Shown: in pieces, positions 34,556-44,700 of the stretch | How positions within the stretch are numbered: position 1 is the first letter of the stretch | How the letters are laid out: each line of letters opens with the position of its first letter | Source of the DNA: Paludibacteraceae bacterium | GTDB taxonomy: Bacteria > Bacteroidota > Bacteroidia > Bacteroidales > Paludibacteraceae | NCBI GenBank assembly: GCA_017448985.1 | Contig: JAFSKL010000026.1 | Span: 106,612 to 170,611, forward strand | Reading direction: 5' to 3' | Length of the DNA stretch: 64,000 nt | Notes under the pieces: model-generated | The model's input: only the letters and a program-made list of their open reading frames with translations | Database searches by the model: none | Told to the model about the DNA's origin: nothing | Program-made: the position numbers and the translations under genes

Positions 34556-35443
34556 TTATTCCTTGGGGTAGTCGTGATAATGGAAGATCACATGCTCACC
34601 CATGTCGATCGTGGCATAAGCCGTACCGGGTTCGGAGTCCTTGGTCGAGTCCAGAACAAGGAAGTTAACGCCCTTGAAGATGACGGACTGCCGACTGTGC
34701 TGGTGTCCGCTCCACATGAACTCCACGCCGTACTTGGACAGCAGCGAACAGAGTTCGTACGTCTCTTCGGTTGCATAATTGGAGGTGTGGCCCTGCGAAC
34801 CGTCTAACTTCCAGACATGCGTGTGGGTGAACACGATGATACGCCGGTAGCCTTCCTGCGACTTGTTGGCCAGTACATCGCGCAACCAGTTCATCTGGTC
34901 CGGACCCAACGTGCCTTCCGAAGTATCGAGACAGATGAACAAGTCCAGCGGTTTGTCTCCGTTACGGGTGTCGAACCAATAGACGGATGTCTTGAAATAC
35001 GAGCGGTAGATCTCCCATTGTTTGAAATAGACATCGTGGTTGCCGACAGACAGGAAGAGCGTGTCCTCTTTGGCACGGCCGCCTATTCGCAGCACACTAT
35101 CGGCGCAAGGAAAGTTCTTCTGCGCATCGATCAGGTCACCGAAATGCAGAGCCAGTTTGGGTCCCTGAGCATCCTCGTAGGTGTGCATAAAATAATCAAG
35201 ATTGCGGTGACTCTTGCGTGTGATATGACTGTCCGTGCACGCATAGACAGTGTAGTCGTCCGCACCCATATCCAAGTGTATCTCGCCTACCGAATCGTTG
35301 TAGTGCATCGATTGCGCAAAACGCGTCGTGATAGTCGGACCATTGGGCGAGAACATACCCGCCATGTCCAAAGTCGTGTCTTCATTGTTGCCGCAAGCTG
35401 TGAACATCAGCAACAGGGCTATATAAAGGAATGATTTTTTCAT
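34556..35443 (-). CDS. Lipoprotein metallophosphoesterase
   Basis: The 295-residue protein has a lipobox (LLLMFTAC at about residue 17) and calcineurin-like phosphoesterase motifs: DSHIT near 72 (D-x-H), HFGDLID near 102 (GD), SVGNHDVY near 132 (GNHD), FTHTHVWK near 203 and WSGHQHSRQS near 242 (GHxH). It should hydrolyse a phosphate ester outside the inner membrane; the substrate is unknown. It follows the outer-membrane protein gene after 14 bases, so the two are probably cotranscribed. Confidence 0.9.
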   Translation of the reverse strand: MKKSFLYIALLLMFTACGNNEDTTLDMAGMFSPNGPTITTRFAQSMHYNDSVGEIHLDMGADDYTVYACTDSHITRKSHRNLDYFMHTYEDAQGPKLALHFGDLIDAQKNFPCADSVLRIGGRAKEDTLFLSVGNHDVYFKQWEIYRSYFKTSVYWFDTRNGDKPLDLFICLDTSEGTLGPDQMNWLRDVLANKSQEGYRRIIVFTHTHVWKLDGSQGHTSNYATEETYELCSLLSKYGVEFMWSGHQHSRQSVIFKGVNFLVLDSTKDSEPGTAYATIDMGEHVIFHYHDYPKE

Positions 35444-35457
35444 TTTGTCTCCTTTCT

Positions 35458-36168
35458 TTAGAATCGATAACTGAATCCGAACCGAGCCGTTGCTCCGTAG
35501 AAAGTAGCGTCGAGGTGGAACATACCCGTCGGTTTACATTGTACGCCGAAGATCAGCCTCCAATGGTCAGCCACATCGCACCAGCCGTTGATACCGAACA
35601 GCGGCTGCCACATACGCTCCATTTGGAAGTCGTCCACATTGCTGAACAGGAACGACAAGTTCCACGGGTTGCTCTGCGGACGGCAGAACACTTCGAGGCG
35701 GTAGAGCAGGTTAAACGGCTCCACTACATACGTATCGTTCGTGTGCCAGTCGCGGTCCCAGTCGTCCATTACGCGTGCGAAAACACCCAGCGTCACCGAC
35801 ACATAGTCCATTCTGTACCCCACTCCCAAACCGGCGGTGATGTCGCTGATCCGGTTGCGGGCCAAGGCTTTGTAATAAACATTCGTCTCGATGAACATCT
35901 CGCCCACAGGCAGTTCGAACTTAGGCCGGAACTGCACCACGCCCGTATAGACATTGGCGGTGGACAGTTGCAGCTTGGCCTCCATCTCGAAATGCGGATT
36001 AAAGGGCAACAGTGCCTGCACATCGAGGTTGCCGTGATGCCCCCAAACGGTGTTGTAACTGTACTCGCCGAGCACCGAGAGCGCGTAAGGCCGAGCACCG
36101 AATCCCGGCTCTCCCGCCCAAACCATCAGCGGAAACAGCAATACAAAAAAAAGTAAAAGTCTCTTCAT
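35458..36168 (-). CDS. Outer-membrane beta-barrel protein
   Basis: The 236-residue protein has a signal peptide (MKRLLLFFVLLFPLMVWA), alternating hydrophobic strands throughout, and ends in ATARFGFSYRF, a C-terminal strand with terminal Phe that fits recognition by BamA. Length suits a barrel of 8 to 12 strands. It has no visible enzyme motif. It precedes the phosphoesterase gene. I do not recognise a named family. Confidence 0.78.
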   Translation of the reverse strand: MKRLLLFFVLLFPLMVWAGEPGFGARPYALSVLGEYSYNTVWGHHGNLDVQALLPFNPHFEMEAKLQLSTANVYTGVVQFRPKFELPVGEMFIETNVYYKALARNRISDITAGLGVGYRMDYVSVTLGVFARVMDDWDRDWHTNDTYVVEPFNLLYRLEVFCRPQSNPWNLSFLFSNVDDFQMERMWQPLFGINGWCDVADHWRLIFGVQCKPTGMFHLDATFYGATARFGFSYRF

Positions 36169-36180
36169 ATATTTTTTAAT

Positions 36181-36210
36181 TTTCCATTGTCATTTTCCAT
36201 TGTCCATTAT
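36181..36210. repeat. TCCATTG heptamer tract
   Basis: TTTCCATTGTCATTTTCCAT continues as TGTCCATTAT with a 7-base period, the complement of the ATGGACA family seen in mfd. It lies between mutS2 and the barrel gene. Confidence 0.75.
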
Positions 36211-38543
36211 AACTGTACAACAGTTAATCCGGCTCCTCCGTGATTCACGTCTCCGTCACCGAAGTCCAACGGCACCTGTCCCCGTTTGCGGCGTTGCCTG
36301 TTCAGGTCGTTCAGGTAGTCGCGCGTCAGCTGTTTGAGCGCACCCGTTCCCGTACCATGCAGGATAGTCACTTCGCCTGCACCCACCATCAGCGCATCGT
36401 CCATATACGCAATGAGCCGTTCCGTGGCCTCGTCAATACGCAACCCGCGTATATCCAAAGTCCGCTCAAAAGTGAGCGTGCGACGATGTGCGATAGAAGC
36501 ATTGATCCCGGACTTGGCGGATTTAGCAGACTTTCCGGCTTCACCGCCTATCTTTTCACCCTTAAGAACCCTAAGGTCTTTAAAGTCCTTAAGGACCTTA
36601 GGAACAGTCGGAGTGACAGGAGTAGTCCGAGATTTCGGGTTCTTCGGAGCAGCAACTTTCTCTTTCAAATTCTCCACCCGTTTGCGCGCCGCCTTCGTCC
36701 GTTCCTTGTCGGCCTTAGCCTCTTTGATCTCACGGATAGTTCGCTCGATAGTCGCATTCGACTGCTGCAACAGTTCCTCCGCCTGCTGACGAGCCTCCTC
36801 CAGCACCTCTTTCTTCTTGGCCTTGATGCCCTTCATCTGCTCGTCGTATTGCGCAATACGCGCGTCCAACTCTTTCTCCTTGAGGCGTATCGACTGCCGT
36901 TTGTTCTCCCAGTACCGCTTGTCGCGGGCTATGTCCTGCAGCTGTTTGTCATAGTCGATATGCTCCATGCCCACTAACTCCGTCGCATACTGAATGATCG
37001 TCTCGCCGAGTCCCGTCTGACGGGCTATCTCGATAGCAAACGAACTGCCGGCTTGACCTATCGACAACTGGAACAGCGGTTTCATCGCCCCTCGGTCGTA
37101 CAGCATAGCGCCGTTCACCACACCTTCCGTTTGTTCTGCAAAATGTTTGAGGTTGGTATAATGGGTAGTGATCACCCCAAAGACCTGCTTGCGGACCAGT
37201 TCGCGCAAGATCGCCTCCGCCAACGCACCGCCTAACAACGGTTCCGTGCCTGTACCCATCTCGTCGATAAGCACCAGCGTCCGCTGGTCCGCCTCGCGCA
37301 CGAACACGCGCATATTTTTAAGGTGTGACGAATAAGTGGATAACTCGTCCTGTATCGACTGCTCGTCGCCTATGTCTATCATCAGTTTGTCGAACAGTCC
37401 TGCCCTGCTCTGCTCCGCCACCGGCACCAACAGTCCGCATTGAAGCATGTACTGCAACAGCGCCACCGTCTTCAGGCACACCGACTTACCACCGGCATTC
37501 GGCCCCGAGATCACCAGCACATGGTTCTTGTCCGCACTCAGACGGATAGAAAGCGGCACCACGGGTTTGTTCTGCGGCAGGTAATGAAGCCAAAGGACCG
37601 GATGTCGCGCCTCCGCCCAGTCCAACAAAGGTGCATTGACCAGTTCCGGACGAAGGGCATTGAGTGTGCGGGCCAACGATGTCTTGGCACGCAGAAAATC
37701 CACTTCTGCCAAAAGACGCTGACTGTCAAGAATCTGCGGTGTCTGCGGACGCAAACGATCCGTCACGGCTTGCAGAATACGCACCCGTTCACGGCGTTCG
37801 GCACCTTCCAATTCGCGTATATGGTTATTGGCATCCACCACCTGTTGCGGCTCTATATAGACAGTCTTACCTGTTGCCGACTCATCGTGCACGATGCCGC
37901 CTATCTTGCGTTTGTACCCGGGTGGAACGGGAATAACCAACCGTCCTTCACGCAACGTCGGCGCCGCATCGGCGTCCACCAAGCCATCCGCTTTGGCCTG
38001 ACGTAAGATAGAAGCCAACGTCCGCCCCACACTACCCTGCAGATTCACCAACTCACGGCGTATCCGTGCCAACTCAGGCGATGCATGGTCCGACAACTTG
38101 CCGTATCGATCCAGGATAGCGTCGATAGCTTTGACCAGATCCCCTAAAGTCCCCAATGACCCTGATGACCTTAACGACCTTAGACACCCGTATCGCTGTT
38201 CATCCAGCCCCGCGAAGAACGCCTCTAACTCCACCGCAAAAGCCAGACTCTTGCGCAGATCGTCCAGTTCGGCCTCGTCCAAGAACAGTCCTTCGATGCG
38301 GATACGGGCAACAGCTTCGCGCATATCGTGTATGTCCCCACGAGGGAAAGTGAGCATAGGATCCGCCTCTGCCAGACGCATCTGGTCCGTCAACAGCAAC
38401 AGACGAGCCACCGTCTCGTAGTCCGTCTCCATCTGCATCGCCTCCACTCGTTCACGCCCCAACGACGACGCACATCGCCGCCCCAACTCCTCACGTATCA
38501 CCGTGAAGTCGATCTTCTGCTCTATGCTCTGAGGATAAAACAT
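36207..38543 (-). CDS. mutS2: MutS2 endonuclease
   Basis: I start at MFYPQSIEQK (38,541-38,543), which overlaps the preceding stop (TGATG). The 778-residue protein has the clamp/lever region, the MutS ATPase (GPNAGGKSVCLK near 340, LIDEMGTGTEP near 420), a long coiled coil near 520-620 and a C-terminal Smr domain (LDIRGLRIDEATERL, ILHGTGTGALKQ). MutS2 acts on branched DNA or on stalled ribosomes. Two inserts with a 9-base period interrupt it: VPKVLKDFKDLRVLKGEK before the Smr domain and RSLRSSGSLGTLGDL near residue 130. Confidence 0.95.
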   Translation of the reverse strand: MFYPQSIEQKIDFTVIREELGRRCASSLGRERVEAMQMETDYETVARLLLLTDQMRLAEADPMLTFPRGDIHDMREAVARIRIEGLFLDEAELDDLRKSLAFAVELEAFFAGLDEQRYGCLRSLRSSGSLGTLGDLVKAIDAILDRYGKLSDHASPELARIRRELVNLQGSVGRTLASILRQAKADGLVDADAAPTLREGRLVIPVPPGYKRKIGGIVHDESATGKTVYIEPQQVVDANNHIRELEGAERRERVRILQAVTDRLRPQTPQILDSQRLLAEVDFLRAKTSLARTLNALRPELVNAPLLDWAEARHPVLWLHYLPQNKPVVPLSIRLSADKNHVLVISGPNAGGKSVCLKTVALLQYMLQCGLLVPVAEQSRAGLFDKLMIDIGDEQSIQDELSTYSSHLKNMRVFVREADQRTLVLIDEMGTGTEPLLGGALAEAILRELVRKQVFGVITTHYTNLKHFAEQTEGVVNGAMLYDRGAMKPLFQLSIGQAGSSFAIEIARQTGLGETIIQYATELVGMEHIDYDKQLQDIARDKRYWENKRQSIRLKEKELDARIAQYDEQMKGIKAKKKEVLEEARQQAEELLQQSNATIERTIREIKEAKADKERTKAARKRVENLKEKVAAPKNPKSRTTPVTPTVPKVLKDFKDLRVLKGEKIGGEAGKSAKSAKSGINASIAHRRTLTFERTLDIRGLRIDEATERLIAYMDDALMVGAGEVTILHGTGTGALKQLTRDYLNDLNRQRRKRGQVPLDFGDGDVNHGGAGLTVVQL
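36560..36606. repeat. In-frame 9-base-period tract in mutS2
   Basis: CCTTAAGAA, CCCTAAGGT, CTTTAAAGT, CCTTAAGGA, CCTTAGGAA. Read on the minus strand it gives VPKVLKDFKDLRVLKG, a tripeptide-like repeat. Confidence 0.85.
38141..38190. repeat. Second 9-base-period tract in mutS2
   Basis: CCCCTAAAG, TCCCCAATG, ACCCTGATG, ACCTTAACG, ACCTTAGAC. It encodes LRSLRSSGSLGTLGD on the minus strand. Confidence 0.8.
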
Positions 38544-38818
38544 CACCCTAAAATCCTGCAATCCCGAATCGCATTTGCGCCAACAGCCTCATTCAGTTTG
38601 CTCACCAACTCAAACCGATTCTCAAACAGTTGTGCTTTGAGCGCCGCCGAACTGACGCGCACAATCAGTACGCCGTTCTTCACCTCCACACTCCGTGTGA
38701 GGCTGTTGACCATATCGCCCATCACGCGTGGCCACGCCTCCTCCACCTGCACATCCAGAACCGACTGTTCCAGTCCGCTCTCCCGCAAGAACCCTATTAC
38801 CGCCTCATCCAGACTCAC
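38543..38818 (-). CDS. DciA-like protein (DUF721)
   Basis: The 91-residue protein has the DUF721 pattern: an N-terminal helix (IGFLRESGLEQ), WPRVMGDMVNSLTRSVEVKNGVLIVRVSSAALKAQL and FENRFELVSKLNEAVG. DciA-type proteins help load the replicative helicase in bacteria that lack DnaC. It overlaps mutS2 by 1 base and ends against the cell-wall hydrolase gene, so the three are likely one operon. Confidence 0.85.
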   Translation of the reverse strand: MSLDEAVIGFLRESGLEQSVLDVQVEEAWPRVMGDMVNSLTRSVEVKNGVLIVRVSSAALKAQLFENRFELVSKLNEAVGANAIRDCRILG

Positions 38819-39868
38819 CTATTTCTCTTTCACTTTTTTCAGGTAAATCTTCTGCCGAATGGTGAACACGCGCACCGACGGATCCAGTTCGTTATACTTC
38901 CGGATAGCCTCCATCGTCACGCCCTCGTCCTGACTCAACTCCCATAGACTCTGTCCGGGATGCGACCATGTATAGACATTCGAGCCTTTCTTCTTTTTCG
39001 CCGACAGATAGATGCGGTCCCCTGCTTTCATATCCATACCCAAGGCATCATTGTGCTCACGCAAATCCCGCTCGCGCACATTCAGACGGAACGCCACGTT
39101 CGCGTAAGTATCCTCCTCACGCGCCACCACATACCGCAAGCCGTTCTGCCGTTGACGGGTGTGCAGCGCAAAGAAACGCTTCCGTTCCTCACGAGCCGTA
39201 GGAGGTTCCACATACTCCGGCTCCGGGTCATGACTGATCACCGCTATCGCCTCTTTCTGATGAACCACCGTCGCTTTCTTCCCGCCTTTGCTTTCAGAAT
39301 TCTGCTTGCCGGCAGCTGAAGCCTGACGAGTGCCATCTGCTCCCTCATACTTGCCTACGGGCTTGCCTTTGCCCAACAGGTCCAGACGATAGTCTTCGAT
39401 TATCTTCACCAGCTTGGGCGCATACTGTTTGTCGGTGGCATAACCGCACTCACGCAGCTTGTTCGCCCAACCCTCATAGTCCTCCACCGCTATCTCGAAA
39501 CACGGCGCATATCGCGAACGCTGCAAGAACAGCGCATGGTCCTTGTACGAATCCGCAGCGTTCTTGTATTTGCGGAAACAGTCGTTGCGCTTATTATCCG
39601 AATAATGATACGACGGTCCCATCCAGTCGCTCGTACACTTGATGCCGAAGTGGTTGTTCGCTTTTCGGGCCAACTCACTCTGCCCGGCAGCCGATTCGAG
39701 CAACGCCTGCGCCATGATGATCGACGCAGGAATACCGTAATCCGCCTGATTCTGTATCGCCACATCTTTCCATTCGTTGATGTAAGCCAGATAGGTCTCA
39801 TTCTGTTTCTGTGCCCAGCCTGCCAAACTCATTCCTGCCAGCAGGACCAATAGAATCTGTTTTCTCAT
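38819..39868 (-). CDS. Secreted N-acetylglucosaminidase with LysM-like repeats
   Basis: I start at MRKQILLVLLAGMSLAGWA because ATGs further upstream are before the promoter at 39,915. The 349-residue protein has a signal peptide, a glucosaminidase domain of the FlgJ/GH73 type at about 30-165 (ASIIMAQALLESAAGQSELA with the catalytic Glu, NNHFGIKC, YATDKQYAPKLVKII), a basic low-complexity linker and two LysM-like segments at about 240-345 (YVVAREEDTYANVAFRLNV, YTWSHPGQSLWELSQDEGV). It should cut peptidoglycan. Confidence 0.9.
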   Translation of the reverse strand: MRKQILLVLLAGMSLAGWAQKQNETYLAYINEWKDVAIQNQADYGIPASIIMAQALLESAAGQSELARKANNHFGIKCTSDWMGPSYHYSDNKRNDCFRKYKNAADSYKDHALFLQRSRYAPCFEIAVEDYEGWANKLRECGYATDKQYAPKLVKIIEDYRLDLLGKGKPVGKYEGADGTRQASAAGKQNSESKGGKKATVVHQKEAIAVISHDPEPEYVEPPTAREERKRFFALHTRQRQNGLRYVVAREEDTYANVAFRLNVRERDLREHNDALGMDMKAGDRIYLSAKKKKGSNVYTWSHPGQSLWELSQDEGVTMEAIRKYNELDPSVRVFTIRQKIYLKKVKEK

Positions 39869-39914
39869 ATCTCGTATATTTTTTCGGCTTCTGCCTATTT
39901 CCCGAATTTGGGTG

Positions 39915-39946
39915 CAAAGGTACGAAAAAAAAATGACATACGCAAA
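39915..39946 (-). promoter_or_regulatory. Promoter of the glucosaminidase/dciA/mutS2 operon
   Basis: TTTG at 39,943-39,946 and TACCTTTG at 39,915-39,922 on the minus strand, spacer 20. The start codon is 47 bases downstream. Confidence 0.8.
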
Positions 39947-40038
39947 TAATTTTGTATTTTTATACAAAAATGCACACATTACCCCTTCATTCATGATTTT
40001 TCGCCGAATCATGAACGGGAGCATCACGGGTTTCGTTT

Positions 40039-40734
40039 TTAGCCGCACATCCGGTAGTGTTGTGGAATTTGTCGTCGTCGATGGAGAGGGAGGAGGTGGG
40101 GCCTAATTGGAGATTGAAGATCGGAGATTGTAGAATGATGATGTTTAGATTGACGAGACGTGATAGGGACGAAGGAGACATACTCCGAGCTGACACTCGG
40201 AGCAGGGGACGAACTAAGGGAAGCGGCCTGTTTGGCGACTTGGGAGGCAGCGGGTTGGGTGGATTGGGAGGCGGCGCGGAGGGATTGATAGATGGTGACA
40301 TAGACAAAGGGATAGAAATGGGCATAAGACTTTTGGCCGGGAACTTGGTTGAGGAGGTGTTGGATATGACGAATCCGCCACTCGAGAGCAGCGTAAGAAT
40401 GGTCTTTTTCGATGGCGTGAGCAAGGCGTTGGGCCGTTTTGATGAGTTCGCGGTTGGCTTGGCAGGCCTTGGACCATTGTTTGGGGAAATGGTAGGTGTA
40501 GAGTTCGTGGAGGCCCGGGTAACGGCGGGAAGGACGGACCACGATGCGCTTTTTGCGTTGTTGGCCTTTTTTGACGGCATCAAAGGCTCCCCAGAGGGCT
40601 TCGATACCGGGGGTGGAGATATAGAAATAGCGTACACCTTTGGCATGAGGTGCGGAACCGGACGGATGAGGTACGAAAATGGCCACAGTGTGGCTAAAAG
40701 CGTCCATAATTTGTGTTCTCAAAAATTTTGACAT
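40039..40734 (-). CDS. Conserved Bacteroidales protein of unknown function
   Basis: The 231-residue protein starts MSKFLRTQIMDAFSHTVAIF. Its first 155 residues have a regular globular composition (VPHPSGSAPHAKGVRYFYIST, KKRIVVRPSRRYPGLHELYTYHF, then a helical part). The rest is Ser/Ala/Gln rich and ends with a heptamer-derived stretch (STISDLQSPI). I do not recognise a named family, but the pattern looks like a conserved Bacteroidales hypothetical. An opposite-strand frame of similar length covers the same DNA; I prefer this one because a minus-strand promoter faces it and the composition is more protein-like. Confidence 0.65.
   Translation of the reverse strand: MSKFLRTQIMDAFSHTVAIFVPHPSGSAPHAKGVRYFYISTPGIEALWGAFDAVKKGQQRKKRIVVRPSRRYPGLHELYTYHFPKQWSKACQANRELIKTAQRLAHAIEKDHSYAALEWRIRHIQHLLNQVPGQKSYAHFYPFVYVTIYQSLRAASQSTQPAASQVAKQAASLSSSPAPSVSSEYVSFVPITSRQSKHHHSTISDLQSPIRPHLLPLHRRRQIPQHYRMCG
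40104..40140. repeat. In-frame ATTGGAG-type heptamer tract
   Basis: ATTGGAG, ATTGAAG, ATCGGAG, ATTGTAG, AATGATG: 7-base period, encoding HSTISDLQSPI on the minus strand in the unknown gene at 40,039. Confidence 0.75.
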
Positions 40735-41731
40735 CGTTGTAAGTGGTTGATTATAAGTCGTTTACAGGTTGTTATTAGGGGTAAAGTCTAGGATGACCAC
40801 GAGACGACCCTTGTTTTACCCTTATTTTACCTTTATTTTAGTGTTAGCCGGGCCTTTTGAGGGGTCCTGTGGTGGTTTAGCGGGGTGGCTTGGTGCGGTT
40901 AAGCGGGATGTTAGCCAATTAGGTGGATTTCTGGCTACGGGCTTTGGGGTGTTTATGCGGGTAGGTTTGAAATCGAGTGCAAAGATACAAAAAAATTTTG
41001 AGATATGCAAATTTTGGGACACAAAAATGTAAGAAAAATGCAAAAAATGCAATTTTCGGGGGCGGAGGCTCGCAGGGACATCTGCGAGCACTGAACCGGC
41101 AGATGTAGGGCGCGGGGATGTAGGCGCGGGGAAAGAGCCCCGCGAGTTAGACCGGAGGCACAGGGGACTCGCTCTCGGAAAGAGCGAGCACAGGACAAAA
41201 AAATGTCCAAATACAATTTGGACGTAATAGACGAAGACAAGCGGGATTCAATCCCGCGGAAAGGAAGAAAGATACTCGGTGGGGTAGCGCCGAGGAGTGC
41301 ACAGCAGGATGTGACACGGCATGGGATGCCGGGCTAACGGACGAAGGAAACCGGATAATATCCGGCAAAATGAACATAGCAGAAAGGGGATGACATCCCC
41401 TACTAATAGACAAAATAGAAAAGCACCGCAGGTAACAACCCAATATGGCGGATATAATCCGCCGACAAAGAGCGAACACTCCGCATGGACTACACCCGCA
41501 TTTATCTTGTATCGGGCGGGGACCCTAAAACACGAAAAACGGCGGACGATACAAGATAACACGTCCTCTCCAGAGGACAGCGCAGCGCGACAAGTGGTCA
41601 CCGCCTACTATACCGCAAGCCCGCAATAAGGAAGAAAGCAAATTCCCCCAAAGCTACGTTCGCATAGTTGTGCGAATAACAACGATTTTCCACTAAAAAT
41701 ACAAATAAATTTGATTTTTATCGTCAAATCC
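40735..41731. repeat. Long gene-free stretch with a large hairpin island
   Basis: I see no gene in about 1 kb. From 41,050 to 41,640 it is built of many small inverted repeats placed one after another: CTCGCAGGGACATCTGCGAG, TCCAAATACAATTTGGA, GGGATTCAATCCC, CTCGGTGGGGTAGCGCCGAG, CCGGATAATATCCGG, GGGGATGACATCCCC and GGCGGATATAATCCGCC. Joints between them share short A-rich pieces such as GACAAA and GAACA. The stem sequences differ from each other while the layout is the same. Confidence 0.75.
40980..41011 (-). promoter_or_regulatory. Promoter upstream of the unknown gene
   Basis: TTTG at 41,008-41,011 and TATCTTTG at 40,980-40,987 on the minus strand, spacer 20. The nearest downstream gene starts at 40,734, leaving a leader of about 240 bases. 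Confidence 0.65.
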
Positions 41732-41762
41732 TTGTATATTCCAAATATTTGTAGTACCTTTG
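41732..41762 (+). promoter_or_regulatory. Promoter of mfd
   Basis: TTG at 41,732-41,734 and TACCTTTG at 41,755-41,762, spacer 20. Transcription should start near 41,768-41,770. Confidence 0.8.
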
Positions 41763-41771
41763 CACGCTAAT

Positions 41772-44700
41772 TTGCACGTAAAGGAAGAAAAACTGAGTAT
41801 TGACGAATTAGAAATACTATTCTCGCATCATCCCGAGCTGAAGGCTTTGGATCAGCGATTATCGAAAGGAGGGGATAGACATATCCTTTTGAGTGGTTTG
41901 CGTGCGTCTGCACGCGCGCTCGCTCTGCACGCGCTGGCGCGATCGCAATTTATAGTGATGGACAATGCCGAGTCGGCGGAGTACATGTACGGAGACCTAA
42001 GGTCATTGGACAATGGACAATGGAAAATGGAAAATGGACATGGGACAAAGGTGTTCTTCTTTCCAAGCAGCAAAAGGCGGAGGACAGTGGATGAGGCGGC
42101 GATGATACAACGGACGGAGACGCTTTCGGCACTCACTCGTGCCACAATGAGCGCTTCGCTCAATGATGCAGCCAAACTGCCTAATGATAGAATGATTGTT
42201 GTCACCTATCCGGAGGCGTTGGCAGAGAGTGTGCCGGCGAAAGAACAGTTGTCCGCCATCAGTTTTCAGTTGTCAGTCGGACAGGAGATACAGCAGTCGG
42301 ATCTCAGTCAGCAGTTATTGGAATTGGGCTTCGAGCGAGTGGACTTTGTGTTCCAGCCCGGGCAGTACGCCGTACGAGGTAGCATCGTCGATATTTACAG
42401 TTACAGTCACGATAATCCCTACCGCCTCGACTTCTTCGGCGACGAGATAGACTCCATTCGCGAGTTCGACATCGAGGACCAGCTATCTCATAGCAGAATA
42501 AACTCTGCTGATATAGTAGGACCGTCTCAGAGCGACTATAGGACCGCTAACGCTGTAGGACCGGCTACGCCTGTAGGACAAACCATTGTGAATTACCTGG
42601 ACGAGGATTTTGTGTGGGTGAGCAACGACTGGAGCGTGGTGCGGTTTAAACTAGATGCCATAGGAGCCATAGGAGCCATAGGAGAACCAGGGAAGATAGA
42701 AGATCGAAGGACCATCGAGATAGCAGACAAGAGTACTTTTGCCGAGCACGCGAAGATAGCATTCGACATCGTACCGCAACCGATCTTCCATAAGCAGTTC
42801 GACATACTGACTGACGACCTGAAGAAACATATCGACCAAGGGTACAAAGTCTATATACTCGCCGAACAGCAGAAGCAGTTGGATCGCCTGAAAGCGATCT
42901 TTGAGAGTTTAGAGGACGGCTCTGCGAGCCTACAGGACGCTAACGCTACAGGTATTAGATTTATTCCCATCAACGCCACTTTGCATGAAGGGTTTGTGGA
43001 CCACGGGCTGAAGGTGTGTTGCTACACCGACCATCAGATCTTTGAGCGGTATCACCGTGTGGCTATGACGAGCGAGAACGCCCGTCGAGGTAAAGCCATC
43101 ATTACCCTACGCGAGATCAATCAGTTGCAGATAGGCGATTATGTCGTGCACTCAGACCACGGAATAGCCAAGTTCGGAGGCCTCGTGACGACCCCCGTGA
43201 ACGGCAAGCCGCAAGAGATGATCAAGTTGAACTACCGCGACGGAGCGAACGTGTTCGTATCAATTCATAACCTTCACCGCATCAGCAAGTACAAAGGCCG
43301 TGAAGGCTCGGAACCGACGATAGCACGACTCGGTTCGGGTGCCTGGGAACGACTCAAAGAGCGGACCAAGGATAAGGTGAAAGACATAGCGCGTGACCTG
43401 ATTCGTCTGTACGCCACCCGCAAGCAACAGCAAGGTTTCGCCTATTCGCCCGACGGATACATGCAACACGAGTTGGAGGCTTCGTTCCTCTACGAAGACA
43501 CGCCCGACCAGGCCAAAGCGACAGCCGATGTGAAGCACGACATGGAGAGTCCGATGCCGATGGACAGGCTCGTCTGCGGCGATGTGGGATTCGGCAAGAC
43601 CGAAGTAGCTATGCGGGCCGCCTTCAAAGCAGCTACCGACGGCAAACAGGTGGCGGTGCTCGTGCCGACGACTGTCCTTGCACTCCAGCACTACAACACC
43701 TTCACCGAACGGATGAAGAACCTGCCGGTGCGCATCGAATACCTCAGCCGGCTCAAGTCGTCCAAAGAGACCAAAGAACTGTTAGCCGACCTGCAAGCCG
43801 GCAAGATAGATATACTCATCGGTACGCACAAACTGATAGGCAAGAGTGTGCATTGGCACGACTTGGGCTTGCTCATCATCGACGAGGAGCAGAAGTTCGG
43901 CGTAGCAGCCAAAGAGAAACTCAAATCGCTGCGGACCAACGTCGATGTCCTGACGCTGACTGCCACGCCTATCCCTCGCACCTTGCAGTTCTCGCTGCTC
44001 GGTGCCCGTGACCTGAGCATCATGACTACCCCGCCCCAGAACCGCTATCCCGTACAGACCGAACTGATCACTATCGACGACGAAGATATCATCAAGGACG
44101 CTATCGAACAGGAGTTGGGCCGCAACGGACAGGTGTTCATCGTCAACAACCGCATCGAGATGCTGCCTCGTATCGAGCGGCGGATTCAGCGTCTCTGTCC
44201 CGAAGCACGCATCGTAGTGGCCCACGGACAGCTGCCTGCCAACGAGATGGAAGAGCGGCTCGAGGCCTTCATCAATTATGACTACGACATCCTGCTCTCG
44301 ACCACTATCATCGAATCCGGCGTCGATATACCGAATGTGAACACGATTCTTATCTTCTCGGCGGACAAGTACGGTTTGGCGGACTTGCACCAGTTGCGCG
44401 GACGCGTGGGACGAAGTAACCGCAAGGCTTACTGTTACCTCATCGCACCCGACAAGGAGCTACTGACCGAAGAGGCGCGACGCCGCTTGGAGGCACTGAG
44501 CACATTTGCCGAATTGGGTGCGGGTTTCAGTCTCGCCATGCAGGACCTCGATATTCGCGGAGCAGGCAACATGCTGGGCAGTGAGCAGTCCGGATTCATT
44601 GCCGATCTCGGCTACGAGACTTATCAGCGCATCCTGAACGAGGCTGTGGAGGAGCTCCGCGAAGAAGAAGGCTTCGCGGAAATGGACAATGGAAAATGGA

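Noticed and set aside
40057-40731. Plus-strand glycine-rich frame opposite the unknown gene at 40,039
   Set aside because: The minus-strand reading has a normal composition and a facing promoter; the plus frame is very glycine-rich without repeat logic or promoter.
40822-41479. Several frames of 80-110 codons in the gene-free stretch before mfd
   Set aside because: They run through a promoter and a chain of hairpins and have no protein-like pattern.
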